Shown: positions 23,136-35,857, numbered from the stretch's first letter. The stretch is DNA of 64,000 nt from Polyporus tsugae (GCA_024305745.1 JAHRBS010000010.1:3851501-3915500); one strand, 5' to 3'. Notes: generated from the sequence alone by a model not told the origin. Program-made: numbers and translations.

Positions 23136-24155
23136 CTACCGCCCCGACTCGACCGCGAGCTTCATCTTCGTGAACCCGTCCGGCCCGCTCTCGCGCATGA
23201 TCCCGCGGAACATGTACCGGTCCCCCAGGTAGTCGACGCGCCTTACGCCCTGCGCCTCCTCGAACGCCTGCGGGCTCGGGAAGTGTCTGCAGCGCCGCGT
23301 GTACGCCGCCGAGACCTCGTTCATCCGGCGCGCGGGCAGCCGCACCCAGTCGCTCTGGCTGATCCGCCGCTGCAGCGTCTTGTAGATCGCCATGAGCACG
23401 TCGTAGACGGTGATCGGCGCGTCCTCGGCCTCGCGCGGGGACACGGAGAGGAACGGGGAGCGCTCGCGCGAGCGTTCGCGCGGGGTGGTGTGCTGCTCGA
23501 GGTTCACGGGCCAGTCGGGGACGGCGTCGCACTTGATCGTCATCCGGTACACGGGCGGGTGCGTCGCGGGCTCGAGCAGCTCGTCGAGCGTGAGCGGGGT
23601 GCCGGACGTCTGGCCGAAGGAGGTGATGCGTTGCGGGTTGAAGGAGTGCAGGGAGAGATCGAAGAGGAGTTTGGGGCCCGCGGCGCTCTCGCCGTTGAGC
23701 AGAGGATGGATCTGCGCCGTTTGGGACGGGCTGGGTTGGAAGGCCATCGGGGCCGCCATTGGTGCGAACATGGTCGGGAACGTCACCCAGGCGGGCTGGG
23801 GAAGGCAGGTGTCGGAACGCCGTCTCTGATGGGTGAACATAGGAGTGGGGGCGTGTTGAGTGGGAAGAGGGACGATGGGAGGGAGTGGGGTGACGATGAT
23901 CGGGGGCGAGGGGAAGGGCGCTGGGTTTGGGGAAGGACCGAGGCTGGCGTGCCAGGAAGGTCGACGTTGACGTGGAGGGAAAGGCTCGCGGTCGTCATCG
24001 AAGCGGACGCGGCGCTCAGGCGGAGGGGGGACGAGAGGGGTAGGAGGGAGGGATGTCATGGGAGGGATGAAGGGTGAGACGTACGGTTGGTCGTAAAACG
24101 GCATCATGTACGGCGTCGGGTAGTAGAACTGAGGGTAGGCATATTGGTGAGCCAT
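23136..24155 (-). CDS. DUF6699-domain protein (339 aa)
   Basis: A single uninterrupted exon. Residues 1-150 are rich in Pro, Tyr and Ser (MAHQYAYPQFYYPTPYMMPF at the start) and probably disordered. The C-terminal part from about residue 180 contains PLTLDELLEPATHPPVYRM, ITVYDVLMAIYKTLQRRI and a final VDYLGDRYMFRGI, the pattern of the basidiomycete-specific DUF6699. The domain is expanded in agaricomycetes and has no assigned biochemical role. A TATA-like element lies 61 bp upstream of the start. Confidence 0.8.
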   Translation of the reverse strand: MAHQYAYPQFYYPTPYMMPFYDQPYVSPFIPPMTSLPPTPLVPPPPERRVRFDDDREPFPPRQRRPSWHASLGPSPNPAPFPSPPIIVTPLPPIVPLPTQHAPTPMFTHQRRRSDTCLPQPAWVTFPTMFAPMAAPMAFQPSPSQTAQIHPLLNGESAAGPKLLFDLSLHSFNPQRITSFGQTSGTPLTLDELLEPATHPPVYRMTIKCDAVPDWPVNLEQHTTPRERSRERSPFLSVSPREAEDAPITVYDVLMAIYKTLQRRISQSDWVRLPARRMNEVSAAYTRRCRHFPSPQAFEEAQGVRRVDYLGDRYMFRGIMRESGPDGFTKMKLAVESGR

Positions 24156-24215
24156 GTTTGCTGAGATGAGTAGGGGAGGTGAAGAGATAGGACGAGGAGG
24201 CGGGGAAAGAGGGCT

Positions 24216-24223
24216 CTTTTATA
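24216..24223 (-). promoter_or_regulatory. TATA box of the DUF6699 gene
   Basis: TATAAAAG on the minus strand, 61 bp upstream of the ATG at 24155. Confidence 0.55.
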
Positions 24224-27200
24224 GCAGGTAGGGAGATCGAGATGCGGTTGTGGACAAGAAATGTGGGTCTCAGATCCACAGGCAGAGAGGTATGGGCGAA
24301 ATTGGGACAGGGAGATGGCCGTGTTAGTCGGCGAAGAGAGAAGTGGTGGATGCGCCAAGTGTGGGCAGTGAGCTGGCTGCGGTCGACGCGGTGGGACGAA
24401 TGGCGGAGGTGCACTGGGGGAGGTAGATTAATAAATAAGTGGGATTTGAATTTTTGTGACTCGGGCGTTCCTGGAAGCATCGCGACATCGCATCAATGCG
24501 TAACAAAGTTGGAAGGTCGGAGTTGACAATATTAATATTCGTGTCGAGCGCTGAGCGGGAGAAGACGTGGCTGCAGAGAGCGTGGCCGGCGGGGAGGGTC
24601 GCACCGCGATTGGCGTGGAGGATGGAGTCGATAAGAATCAGCACCGCCCACCCCTGATCAATGCAGCATCCCGACAGAGATCGTCCGAGGCCGTACTCGC
24701 TGTGCCAGATTTGGCATGTGCGCCGGACCAAGGGAGCGGGGGATAGCAACATCCGCTGTCAGCGAGTGCGTAACAACAATGGGAACGCACTGGTTGCTGG
24801 TTCACCTCAATCGTCGAGACCTCGACCGCGCGGAGTCTGTACGCTCTCGAGAGCGGCTTGAGAGCGCGGTGTGAAATACTCTTGATTGACCTGTTTGGGC
24901 CGCTGATAGGTTGTACGACAGGCCTTACCATTGTCGGCCAGTTGGGAGGAGGGAGTGGTTTCTGGTATGGGAGTCGCAGGGCCAGCGGAGCCGGCGGGCA
25001 AGAAAGGTGCTGTGGCAGTGTTTGGAGGCGGTACTCGCTCTCCCGCGCTTCAGGCTAGTGACCGTCGGGCTTCTTCTTCCGGTCTCTCTCGACTTCACCG
25101 AGCCTCCATCCCCCCTTCACTGCTTGTGGTTATCCGCAGGACATATGCAATCGGCTTCATATCTCTCTCAACCATGTCATCGCCACGGACGCCGGCCTTT
25201 TCGTGACCCCGACCTCGCCCCCGCGACTGGCAACTGCACGTCCGACCATGAGAGGACTATGAACAGATCTTCCACCTGTACCGCCAACACGTATTCGTGG
25301 CGTCAAGCTACTCCGATCCGTTGCGGAGGTTGGCGCACATTCTCGGCATGTACTCGTCTATAGTATTCAAGTTTCCAACGGACCCTTCGATCGTGCTCAC
25401 CTGACGACTACCACCGAGCCCGTCTTCTGTGCCACCCGATGCTCACGCTTAACTGCGTTTCATGACCGCCGCAACCGTTATCGGCGGTTCGCTCTCAGCG
25501 TCCGTGTTCCGCGTTCGATGGCCCTGGTTTTTGGTATCTTCGATGCACACCAAGGTCGGCGTGGCGCAAATCTTTTGAAACTTTTGGTGAGCTTCTCATA
25601 AGTCATCGTTGAAGAATTAATGTTGCTGCAACCTAACCACAATCTATCAGACCACATCTTCCAAAGCTTCCGATGGCCCGCGCCTCATCAGCTTCTTTGC
25701 TCCGCACGCGCAATCGCCCAGCTCCGCTCTGAGCCCCCCGATGGCAGCACAGTCCTCGTCTGAGCACATTGCCTGGTCTGCGCGAACGCTGCAGTACGTG
25801 CCTTTAGGTCCAGACCTTCTGAAACCAATGCAGTGCTGACCCGTTCACCGAGATGTTATCGACAGACTCGAAGCTGCGCCGCAGGTCCCGAAAACGCACC
25901 TGTTTCACCAAGGTCGGCAGGCTAGAACTACGTTAACGGCCAACTTTGGTGCGTCTGGCGTCCGCCGTCAGGCCCCCGACGGTGCCCCGCGGCGTCAATT
26001 GTGGTTGACTGGAGACAGTGCGCCTAAAGCGCCGAACGAGACGGCGCGTTCAGTACTCAGTTGCAAGGTCCGTAATGGAGCATATACATGTACCTCTCAC
26101 GTCACGTCTGATCTGAACCGCGAAGCCCGCCTTCCAGTTGGCATGCTCTGCACCCATCCCACTCGATCAGAGAGACGCCTCGCCCCGCCTCAAGGTTCTC
26201 ATTCTCCCGAATCTCGGGGCGCCGGGTTTGTGTCTCTACGGGACGTTCCGATTGGACTTCCAGCGGTGTAAACCATCGCCACCACATACTAGACCTTCCA
26301 AGGTGTCGACGTTGACGTTGAGCAAGTGGCCACCTCTGCGCCCGGTGATTCCTCGATGAACCTTCGCGACTCGATCCTCCATTAGTGGCACTTGCCAAAA
26401 CGAGCGATTGTAGTCGAGAAGTTTCGAATGTCAGGGTGCGCGACAGCCTCTCTCCCCATTCACTTCAGCACACTAGACTGAGAAATATTTGCAGAGCACA
26501 AGGTCAGCCCGTTCAATTCGGAGAGCTATTGGATGTTGACTTACGTATAACAGTAACATGGACTCCGCCGCCCGACCCAACGATCTCGCCTGGCTGCCAC
26601 CCCCTGGAAAGACGACGGAAGCGAGAAATTCGGCGCTGACACCCGGGGGCCGCCTCGCGAATGCAACCATGGTGGTGATTTGCATTTGCGAGAGAATTTA
26701 GAACCAGCGATGGTGCGACAGCCTTCCTTCTGCCGCCGCAAGCCTGAACGGCGGTCCACGGCCCGCTTGCGCGCACTCGTGTCGCGCGCTCGCCGCCTGC
26801 GGTACTGGCAATATCATGATAGTTGTGGGTCCTCATGGGTGCCCCCTGGGCACGTTTCGGTCACCTCGCGCAACGTGGTGGGCCGTTATCATTATCTGCA
26901 TCATTTGAGGCATGGCACTCGGTCTCACGCGCAGTGGCAACGTGTAGCTGACCTGTACTGACACGGTTGCGGACCGTTCGGGTACTACTGACATTCGTTA
27001 ACCCCACCCTTCGGTTTGGGCGGTCCTTCTCGATACTTGTCCTTCGTGGCCGCTGTGGTTGCTTCTCCGCAACCCTTTCGATCCATAGGACAGCCATGGA
27101 TATCGGGGAGGATGGTCCGCCTGCTTCGCATCAGTACCCCATATCAGAATACGCGGCGCAATCGGTGAGTTTGGATATCACAGCCTGGTTATAACCGCCG

Positions 27201-27750
27201 GCACGAATGTCGGAACCTGTCCATACAGCGGTCACGCCCTGTGTCTGTATGTGTCTGTCCACTACCCCATTTCGGAGTCGTCTGGGTGAGACTCACAGGT
27301 CGTCCACCCCCGAATAGGCTTGTTCTATCTCTTGTCTGTGTCCACGTCGTGTGCATGGATCCAGATCACCTCATCGTACACCAGGTGAGTCTGATTCAGC
27401 AACTGAATAGGAGCCTGATCTCTGTTATCTATGTAGCTTCATTCGCCGCGACCAGTAGGGTGGAGATCCGTCTCTGACGACGCCTTTCTGTCTTCCCGCT
27501 CGCGTGCCAGATAGCCATCCAGCGTTCAATTGTACTAGTGCTGTGGCCGAACTCTAAACTCACAAGATTCAACGTCTCCATCGCGCTTTAGTACGCCGTA
27601 CCTCGTTTCAATCTAACCAATTGCTTCTGTCTCTGTCCGACCCGGGATATCTAGCGAACGGTTTATGCACTGCCGTTCTGTGAGCGTTGCTAGTAGGTCT
27701 CGCTGAGAGACGAGCGGTCGAATGTCATTATTGATCATATTCCTTGTCGA
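24224..27750. other. Gene-poor stretch, no intact gene
   Basis: Several protein-like fragments occur, for example DYEQIFHLYRQHVFVASSY near 25260 on the plus strand, but none extends into a gene with sensible splice sites or a recognisable domain. This may be decayed coding DNA. The missing N-terminal exons of the ZIP-like relic downstream were looked for here and not found. Confidence 0.4.
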
Positions 27751-28830
27751 ATGTGTGTACCAAATTTGCACCCCTCAGCCGCCCGGTTTGGACCTACTGA
27801 ACCCACTCGTCGTCTCCAGACATCTCAACAGCGTTCGTCGAGATACCCCTCGGCACCCTCGACGCTGACGGAATCAATAGTGCCATCTCCCGCCGAGTCC
27901 ATCCAGATGGAGTTCGACAGCCCTCTCCCATCGCACCCCGCCATTCTCGTCCAAAGCCCACACGACTCCTCCACCGCATGGACCGACGGCCTCCCCGCTA
28001 CAGGTACAGGTCCACCAGACGCGCGCCCCATCGGAGGGTTCGACAAAGTCGGCCATCCCTCCTCCGCCGCACACCCGCTCGCTGCCCCGGAGCTTGTCGA
28101 CGAGGAGGTTCAGCGGCCTCCCTCTCACCATTCGCACTCACACTCACAGCCGCACTCCCGTTCACATTCCCCTACTCTAACGTCCGAGCGTGCGCCTCTG
28201 CGCGGAGACCCGCAAACCCGTTATTCCGACCTGGGGACGCTCAGCTACGGTGCGACGCTCCCGCGCGCTGCCAGCGCACACGATAAGCACACCCACGCAC
28301 ACGCACATACAGACGCGTCGGATTCGTTCTTCTCTGGAGGACACCACCGGCACGAGCCGCGCGACGCCCACGCAAGCCACCACGCCCGCGTGTCGCGCTG
28401 GCGCTTCCTCGGGATCTCCTTCCCGTGGTACAACGGGAATGGGGCCGCGGTGGGGGCAGTACCGGAGTCGGGAGGCTTGGTGAGTGCGGATGCGGATGTG
28501 GGGACGGAGGATGGGCGCGGGCGTGCATATTCGGACTCGTATGTCCCTTCGCATGACGGTGCACACATATCGACGGCGCCAAAAAGCAAACCGACGACCC
28601 CGCCGACCAGTCTTCGCCCACATAGGCATGGACGGGGACAATACAGCGCCTCGGCACGTGCGCGTGGCGGACGAGGAAAACGGATTGGAACAGGGCGGGG
28701 ACGAGATAACGAAGGCGGGAAGGCAGAGGCAGGTCATCGGGATCCTGGTAAGCACCTTGTCGTGTCCGCGCAGTACGCCGCCAGGATGTGGGACTTGTGC
28801 GCACAAAGGCCGCTCGAGTACTTACTCCGC
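27751..28830 (+). pseudogene. Probable relic of a ZIP-family metal transporter
   Basis: Two frames carry the signal. From about 28120 a His-rich stretch (SHHSHSHSQPHSRSHSPT, then HDKHTHAHAHTDASDSFFSG and GGHHRHEP) looks like the cytoplasmic metal-binding loop of ZIP (IRT-like) transporters. In another frame, from 28610, DEENGLEQGGDEITK and GRQRQVIGIL match the text that precedes transmembrane helix 4 in fungal ZIPs. The stretch SELTVLV at about 28830 resembles the next helix start, but the membrane segments themselves are missing and no upstream helices 1-3 are visible. I therefore read it as a decayed gene. The 479-codon open frame spanning 27751-29190 is not a gene as such. Confidence 0.4.
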
Positions 28831-29190
28831 ATCGGAGCTCACTGTCCTCGTCCGATTCCGCGGGATCAGGTCGGACCTGTGTCTAGTGCTCGTGGTTCGA
28901 GTGTTCACCTCTTCCAGCCCGAATTTTGCTTGATGTCACCGATCTCGTCTGTGGATTTTTATGCCCTAATGTCGGTCATCTACAGGTATTTCGTCCGCTG
29001 CCTTCCGTTCGATGTGGAAGGTTCGACCACCTGCCAGTGCGTCGACCCTGCTCATACCGTCGTATGGAATAGTGCTGTTCGGGCTCACCGGTACGCCCTA
29101 ACGTCTTCGCACTGCCAACGCGCTCTTCCTCGGCCTGCAGGCAAATTGGGTGCCTTTACCACCAGCGAGGTCACGTCATTCACGGTTTAG

Positions 29191-30532
29191 TGCGTGCTCG
29201 AACGCGTTACGTACCATTCAAAGGGGTGCGTCGGGATAACATCATGAGCGCATTGTGGCTGAATAGCATCGTACTCACTTCAGGCAGCGGAGGGGTAGGC
29301 TACGTAGACTGTAACGGCTGGAATCTTCGGTCGAGGATACGAGAAATACTGTATGTGATTGCGCGCACTGCCTGGACTGAGACTCGTCGTCAGTAAGCCA
29401 GTATTATCGCGGATTGCCGCGTGCCGAGTCGGGTGATATCGGCTGAAGGGCGCTTGTGTTGCCAAATTGAATTAGACGCGCAAAGGGTGAGCCTGCCACT
29501 CGACGTTGATCCTCCTCCTCAACTTTAAATTCACGGTCGTCATTCAAATGACCCCCATCAACTAGTGTCCACATCCTTGTACTTGTCTCTACAAGCACAC
29601 CGCGACCGTACATACTTTAAGATTGGTGTGGAAGATGAGCGAATAGAGCCTTTGTCAGCGTGAGTAAATCTCTCCCCGGGCCTCGGATGTAGGCACCAGT
29701 GATTTATAACTGATTGGATAGAACCGACTACGCTGCGCTGTTCACGAAGGGTCCAGCGCTCCAGCACCTGGCCCGAACCACAACAGTGTTCTAGATCCCC
29801 TGTTCCCTTCGTAAACTCCTTCGTACTCGCCTTCCTATGCGAGCTGAGCTTGGAATGCTTCGAACAAGTAAGTTGTTATCCCTACACAGCCCTGTGCAGT
29901 CTGCTGACGTGATATCATATAGCTGTCCCCAAAACGCATGCTCGAGGTGCCGAACACGGTTGCCTTTCTGCTCTCTCAGACCTTGAGCTATCCCACGGTC
30001 TCAATCGGCTTGGCCTCACCTAAGTACCCTTGACAGATTCCGAAGGGTGCGTCGCCGGACGTTCCTTCCCCACTTCTGTCAGCCCAAAGCGGGAACAGGA
30101 GCTCATTCATCGACTAGTTTTTGTTTATCAATTACAGGTCCTCGTCATGGCTGTGGCGCCTTCCTTTGCCTCTGTTGCATGTGTAAATGCGGAGTTGTCG
30201 AGGTAACGGGATGTCTTGCTTCTCAGGTCGGTACTGTATTGCCAAATCCTGCATGGCGTATCTGATGATTACATCGCCAGCGCGGGCGCCGCCAAACGCG
30301 CCGGGAAAGCGGGGATTCGTTCAGGAACATGTTTATCACCGGCTCAGATCGCAGTCCTCGATGCTCATTGTCGATGCGTATTAATATTATCGTCTCTCGT
30401 CCCTTTCTCCTTCCAACCCCGTCCACCCTGCGCAGAATCTTGCAGGCTTTCGCCCTCCCGCACCTTCCCTTGCCCTTTATTGACTGGCGCCGCGTCCTCA
30501 TCCTGCGTGCGGGGCCTGTGCCAGGACAGGAG
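29191..30532. other. Intergenic, nothing supported
   Basis: No coding motif or repeat recognised. The last part is the upstream region of the membrane-protein gene at 30533. Confidence 0.4.
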
Positions 30533-32103
30533 ATGTCATCCCCGACGTTGATCGACGACACGAATCCCGTGGTTCAGTACGAGGCGGGATGGATCTGGGA
30601 CCAAAATGTCAACGAGGTCGACCACACAAGGCACGGTGTTGCCATTGAAGGGCTGACAGCATCGTTGAGCTTTTATGGTGAGCGCGCCCACAGGTCCATC
30701 AACGTTCAACTCATCAGTGATATGGCGCTCAGGCTCCGGCGTTCAAGTGGTAGGAACCCTCGAGCCTACTGATCACTACGGTCAGCCAAGTACCACGTAC
30801 AAGGTCGATGGGGATCTTGTAGGAACCTACAATGCGCCGTTCACGGCCTCTGGGGATACGCGCTTCAACGTGACGTTCTTTTCGAAGCTCGATCTCATCC
30901 TCGACAACCATGAGGTCGTGATCACGAACGTGAACGGCACGAGCCCAAACACCTTCTGGCTCGACTACTTCCTCGTCTACACACAACCCGTGTCCTCCAG
31001 TGGCACTACCACCACTTCGACATCTACGTCAGTCACTCCTTCCCACTCTCTGACCAACACACTCGTTCCTACTGTACATAGTACTTCTACTACTACTACC
31101 ACGACATCTTCCTCAACCACTGTGGCGCTCACAGCATTGGCGTCGCCATTGTCCACGGCCTCATCTTCTCCTTCCTCATCGTCATCGTCATCGGCTTCAA
31201 CTGACTCGACCACTTCCCTATTCAGCGGCACCACGACTGCGCCTTCGCAATCGAATGCCCCCACAACAGCGAGTGGTACATTGTCCGCGACCGGTGTCTC
31301 ACCAGCTTCAGACACGTCGCAGTCTCCGGAGCATTCAAATACTGGCAAGGTAGTCGGGTGTGTGGTCGGCGGCGTGGTGTTTCTCGCGCTCCTAGCACTT
31401 CTGTTCTTCTGTGTACGACGACGACGCAGGGTACAAGACAGTGAGTTGCCCCAAATACAATCCCGATCATTGACTGAACGGTTACGCAGATATTGAACCA
31501 TTCACACCTCAAACTCGCGAACGTGCTTCGTCCAGTGGGACACTATTCTCAGGCGGAGGGAGCCCCGTCGTCAAGGTTTCCAAGGTCCCCGAGCTCTCGT
31601 TCGCCTCATCCACCGCCCTTACCTCTCCCACCACGTCCCCGTACCCACCAACCGCCTCGTCGGCGATGTCTGGGCAACCGTCAGAATACGGCGCACCGAT
31701 CGCCGCAATCGGCGGCGCACCAGCAACAGCAGGAGCTTCAAGTCACTCTCTGATCTCCCCACCGCCACGCGGGCCTTTGCCCGCCGAGATGAAACTCCAG
31801 GAATCTATCTATGATACCTCACCGGCGCGCATTGGCAGGAGCCCCCTCTCGCTCTCGCCGCCATTGGGGTCCGTGAGCGCGAGCGCGATCTCGAGCGACT
31901 ACGCGCCCTCCTCGGCTCGGACTCTAGCTCCCGCGGACACCGAGGCGTCTCGCGCGCGATGGTACGCACCCGCGCAGCAGCAGTCGCGCGCGCAGTCGCT
32001 CCTCGGCCTGCTCTCATCGCGGGGCCGGCGCAGGCAGGACGAGGATTCGGGGCTGCGGTTGTACAACGAGCCTGCGTTGCCGCCGCCTTATACTGCGGAC
32101 TAG
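30533..32103 (+). CDS. Single-pass membrane glycoprotein, PPxY family member (488 aa)
   Basis: Exons 30533-30677, 30733-31440 and 31490-32103 give 488 residues with the same exon pattern as the paralogues. N-terminal domain: IDDTNPVVQYEAGW, VDHTRHG, GVQVVGTLEP, FNVTFFSKLDL, VITNVNGTSPNTFWLDYF. A Thr/Ser-rich stalk of about 130 residues follows, then a membrane helix (GCVVGGVVFLALLALLFFCV) and RRRRR. The tail ends EDSGLRLYNEPALPPPYTAD. The DSGLRLYNE plus PPPY end is shared with the gene at 33185, pointing to a conserved cytoplasmic function such as WW-domain or Rsp5 binding (inference). No classical signal peptide precedes the N-terminal domain. Confidence 0.8.
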
Positions 32104-33184
32104 TGGGACATTAACATTCATCTTGTGTGGACTCGGCCGGCTGGGACGGACTTTGTATTGGGGTGAGGTTTGTCGTCTTTCATCTCTGGGTCTTATTTGT
32201 CGCTGAAAGCTATTGTTTGAAGATAATTACAGGCGGGTCGTGTTGGAGTCTAGGTTGTGTCGTGAACCGTGCGCCGTTACGGTCGCCCTTGTAGGGATCG
32301 AGGCCTTCCGTCGCGCCTGCATCTGTTTGGCGTGGTGCTCTGTCTCCGTTCGAGCAACGTGCAGTCATGATGGCGGACATTCTATCAAGAGGACAGGACA
32401 GCTACTTCGCTCGAAGGATGCGACTCGCCTGGCTAAGCTGTTGGAAGGCCCGTGATATCCGTGGATCGGAAGGTGAATGTATCATGTTCCTTGACCTGGT
32501 GCAAAAGATCGATCGTTGTGGTTCTCGGTAGGGGACGTCGGGTTTGATGGCTGTAAGTTGTAGTTCCGTCTATTCGGAATGATTCATACTCTGCCCTTCA
32601 GTCGTTCTCACTGCCGCGTCGACCGGGCAGTGCTCAGACTGTGTTGCGGGTGCGTGTAGGTGTGTTGACCTCCCTCCGTCTTTGCGAAACAACGGCGCTT
32701 ACATGTATCTTCAAGGTCCGTCGAGTCAGTCGGATCCCACCATCTCTCTCAGTTGCAATGTCCTCCTCAGGATCTCTCACGGTGAGGTGCTTGCTCATCC
32801 CACGGTCGCTGAGACGGCCCTACTCGTTCGGGAGCCTTGATCCGTTCTGATCTTCTTATCGCGGGGTGAGAACGGATCAAGGCATACTTTCCTGTCAACT
32901 TTGACCACGCGCCACGAGACTATGTACTTTCGCTGGAGTGACGGTGCGCGACATCTCCTTCCATAAGTATGTGACGTCTCGCAGCAGCGATTGGTTCAAG
33001 TTTCAACCAGACAGAACGCTATGCCGTAAGGTTCCCACACGGACCATTCAAGTAAACGCGGGCGGGCATTTTTCATCAAAGCCTAACAGGTGCCTGAGAT
33101 GACACTTGTAACGTTTCCCCCCACTGCCCGACGGGCCCCTTGCCTCTTGCGCTGTCGAGCAATCGTCTGTATGAAGCGTCCGCC
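32104..33184. other. Intergenic between tandem paralogues, nothing supported
   Basis: No gene or element recognised. An inverted 12-bp match (GAACGGATCAAGG / CCTTGATCCGTTC) near 32832-32884 could form a hairpin. Confidence 0.4.
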
Positions 33185-34427
33185 ATGTCCTCCCCAACCC
33201 TCGTCGACGACAGCAACACCGCGGTGCAGTACTCCCATAACTGGACTTGGGTGCCAAACCTCGTGCCGGAGGTGGATCACACAAGACATGGCGTATCGGA
33301 AGCGGGTCAGACGGCATCCCTCACGTTCACAGGTGAGAACTCCCCCCAAAGTTCACGTAATGTGTATCTTCGCTGAGAGTGTTGCGTAGGCACTGGGATT
33401 CAGGTCTTCGGCACACTCGAGCAAAGTGATGTCGCCGGACAGCCGACTACGCAATACGCCATCGACGGTAGCGTCGTGGTGACCTACACCGCGCCGCTCA
33501 CCCCGTCAGGTCCCTCGGTCCTGAACGTCACCTTCTTCTCGAAGCTCGACCTGTCTCCCAATGGAGACCACACGATCGTCATCACGAACGTGAACGGGAC
33601 TAGTCCCAACATGTTTTGGCTGGACTTCTTTCTCGTCTACACCTCCCCCTCTCAAGACCCGGCAGGATCATCTTCTGGCGTCGCAGCCGTTACAGCTACG
33701 CCCTCCAGCGGCTCCGGATCCAAAACCATCAGCGTCAAGACAGCTGGGGCGATCATAGGTGGCGTAGCCGGGGGACTTGTTCTCATAATCCTCCTCCTAG
33801 TCGCGTACATCGTGCGGATGAAATCCCGCCATAAACGCTCTGCGAGTACATCCCTTCCACAGCTTCAGGTTCCCCCATCCGTTCTGTACGCTCACCACTG
33901 AAGCAGGACTCATTCAGCCCTTTAACGCGACGACTGAAGATGGAACCACCCCGGTAGTTTCTCCCAGGCGGAAGGCTGGCAGCCCACCCATCCTGCCCTC
34001 CCCTACCGCGTCCGAGTCTACAGCTTTGGCCGGACCATCGTCTACGGTCATGTCCTCACTCGGACCTGTGGTCCCGATTTCCGCAAGCAGGGTGAACGTA
34101 GCGTCCAGCACCGGCGCACTGCCGGAGAACGGGGCTTCCGCCGCGTACCCGGCGGAAGATGGAGAGAACACGTCTGGCAGCGATTATACGGGCGCGGGCC
34201 TCCTCGCTCGTCCGTCGCATCACGACAAACCTGGGCCAAGCCGCGCACCGGATGAGGCGTTGTCTTTAGCGCGGAGTCTGCTTCATGCGGTCGCTCGTGG
34301 GCAGGGAGGGGGACGACAGGAGGACGCGCCGAGGGAGGTTGCTCCGGCTCGGAATGCAGTGGCTATGGACTCGGGCTTGCGACTGTACAACGAGGGGATG
34401 CTGCCGCCGTCGTACAGCTCTTCATGA
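33185..34427 (+). CDS. Single-pass membrane glycoprotein, PPxY family member (378 aa)
   Basis: Exons 33185-33332, 33390-33868 and 33918-34427 give 378 residues. The N-terminal domain is very close to the gene at 30533 (VDDSNTAVQYSHNW, VDHTRHGVSE, GIQVFGTLEQ, LNVTFFSKLDL, VITNVNGTSPNMFWLDFF). The Ser/Thr stalk is short (about 25 residues). The membrane helix is AIIGGVAGGLVLIILLLVAY, followed by basic residues. The tail ends MDSGLRLYNEGMLPPSYSSS; PPSY still fits PPxY. It lies 1.1 kb downstream of its paralogue in the same direction, a tandem duplication. An inverted copy of its last exon lies at 41915-42330. Confidence 0.8.
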
Positions 34428-34707
34428 ATTGGATCAGCGGTGAGTACGGAGTACGCACCGATTCTTGGTACTCGGAATGGCTTTAACTGATCGTATCTCC
34501 ACAGGTCGGTTCGGACTTACCTCGACATAATACACTGGACAGTGCGAGGCACGTATTTATATAGTACATGTAAATATTGGTAGACACGACCTCCCCCACA
34601 AATCTCGCCGTTGTAGGATCTACCCATAGGATGCTGCTGTAACCCTATAATTCCCTTCTTCGCACTTCACCGCCTTCCCTGGGCACTTGCTGACTGCCTC
34701 GTCCACC

Positions 34708-35690
34708 TTATTTCTGGCCTGCATTCCGGAAGCTGCGAAGTGCTGTCATCGTGTACTCGGGCTGGTTGGGAATTTGCGATGCGCGCGGATGCTGAGGCAG
34801 GGCAACTAGAGGGGCTGGGAGCCTGCTGGCGACTGGACGTTGGGACTGGCTCGCGATCACGGGGTCGTCCGACTTGCAGAGCTTGAAGGTGTTCTCGAAT
34901 ACGCTGAACTTCAAGTTGAGGATGGCGTCCCAAGTCCACATCGTTCAGCACAAGCAAAATCTCGGCATTCTCTTCGAAAGTGAGCTGTAGCATCTCCTGT
35001 TTGATACACATCAGATTGAACAAAGGAGAAACTTACCAGTTGACGGTAGGTTGTCGGCTAAATCGCTGTGCTTGTCGGCTTCCGACCTACCCACTCCGCG
35101 TGGTCCTGCCAACAGCAGTAGTCGTAGCCTGCACATCATAGTGATCATATGAATACGCCGTGATACTGATACTCTTTTGGTTTCATTTACCAGGTCACTT
35201 GTGGAGCCCAACCGCATCCTATATATGCGACCCATGCGACAATGAGGAGGATGGGTCGAGGACTTCGCGGGGTATCGCTACCTTCTTCCGACGTAGGTAA
35301 AAGGGGAGCGTCTCCAACCACTATGGCCACACTCACTATCATACAGATCCCGCTTCGACGTCGGAACTGTCAAACCCGCGTTCCTACTACCGATATCCGT
35401 ACCTGATCCTTCAATACCCTGCCGTCTCGTATAGCCTCGGTGGCCATTGTGCCTTGCATCATATGCTCGAGACTTCCCCAATAGTGTCTGTAGAGCCCCT
35501 TGTGTCTTTCGTAATCCTTCGACAAATTCTCTCCTGGCACTTGTACGGCTTCTCTAGTCCTCAAACCAACCCAACACCCTCAAGCAAAACCTCCGCCGTC
35601 TTCGGTCCTTACCTGCCAATCGAGCGGACCTGCCACAACGCCGGGGATTCTTGCTTCTTGGGCCCTTGACGCGATCGCTCGCTGAAGCTA
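34708..35690 (-). CDS. Unidentified spliced gene or relic
   Basis: Protein-like minus-strand stretches occur in order: NLSKDYERHKGLYRHYWGSL (near 35500), RLLLLAGPRGVGRSEADKHS (near 35090), EMLQLTFEENAEILLVLNDV (near 34980) and a Pro/Arg-rich end stopping at 34708. The second stretch resembles a P-loop (GPRGVGRS in place of GxxGxGKS/T) but lacks the Walker lysine. Exon joins are uncertain because the phases do not all agree. No family recognised. Confidence 0.3.
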
Positions 35691-35857
35691 CAAACTGGAA
35701 TTGTCAATGCGTTCTCACTGCACATCTTCCGCCCCACTTCTGTCCCTCACTTCTGCACACATAAAATGTGCCCACCCTATGCATCGCCCTGCACGCTCGA
35801 ACACCGGCGTCCCTCCGCTCAAGTGCTAACTGCCAAACCTCCACTCAACCCACTGGC

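Noticed and set aside
22942..24077. Long antisense and minus-frame open reading frames over the DUF6699 gene
   Set aside because: GC-rich codon usage of the DUF6699 exon keeps other frames open; none has a recognisable motif.
27751..29190. Single-exon 479-codon gene
   Set aside because: Composition after 28800 is unlike protein, the ZIP-like signal changes frame within it, and no domain spans it.
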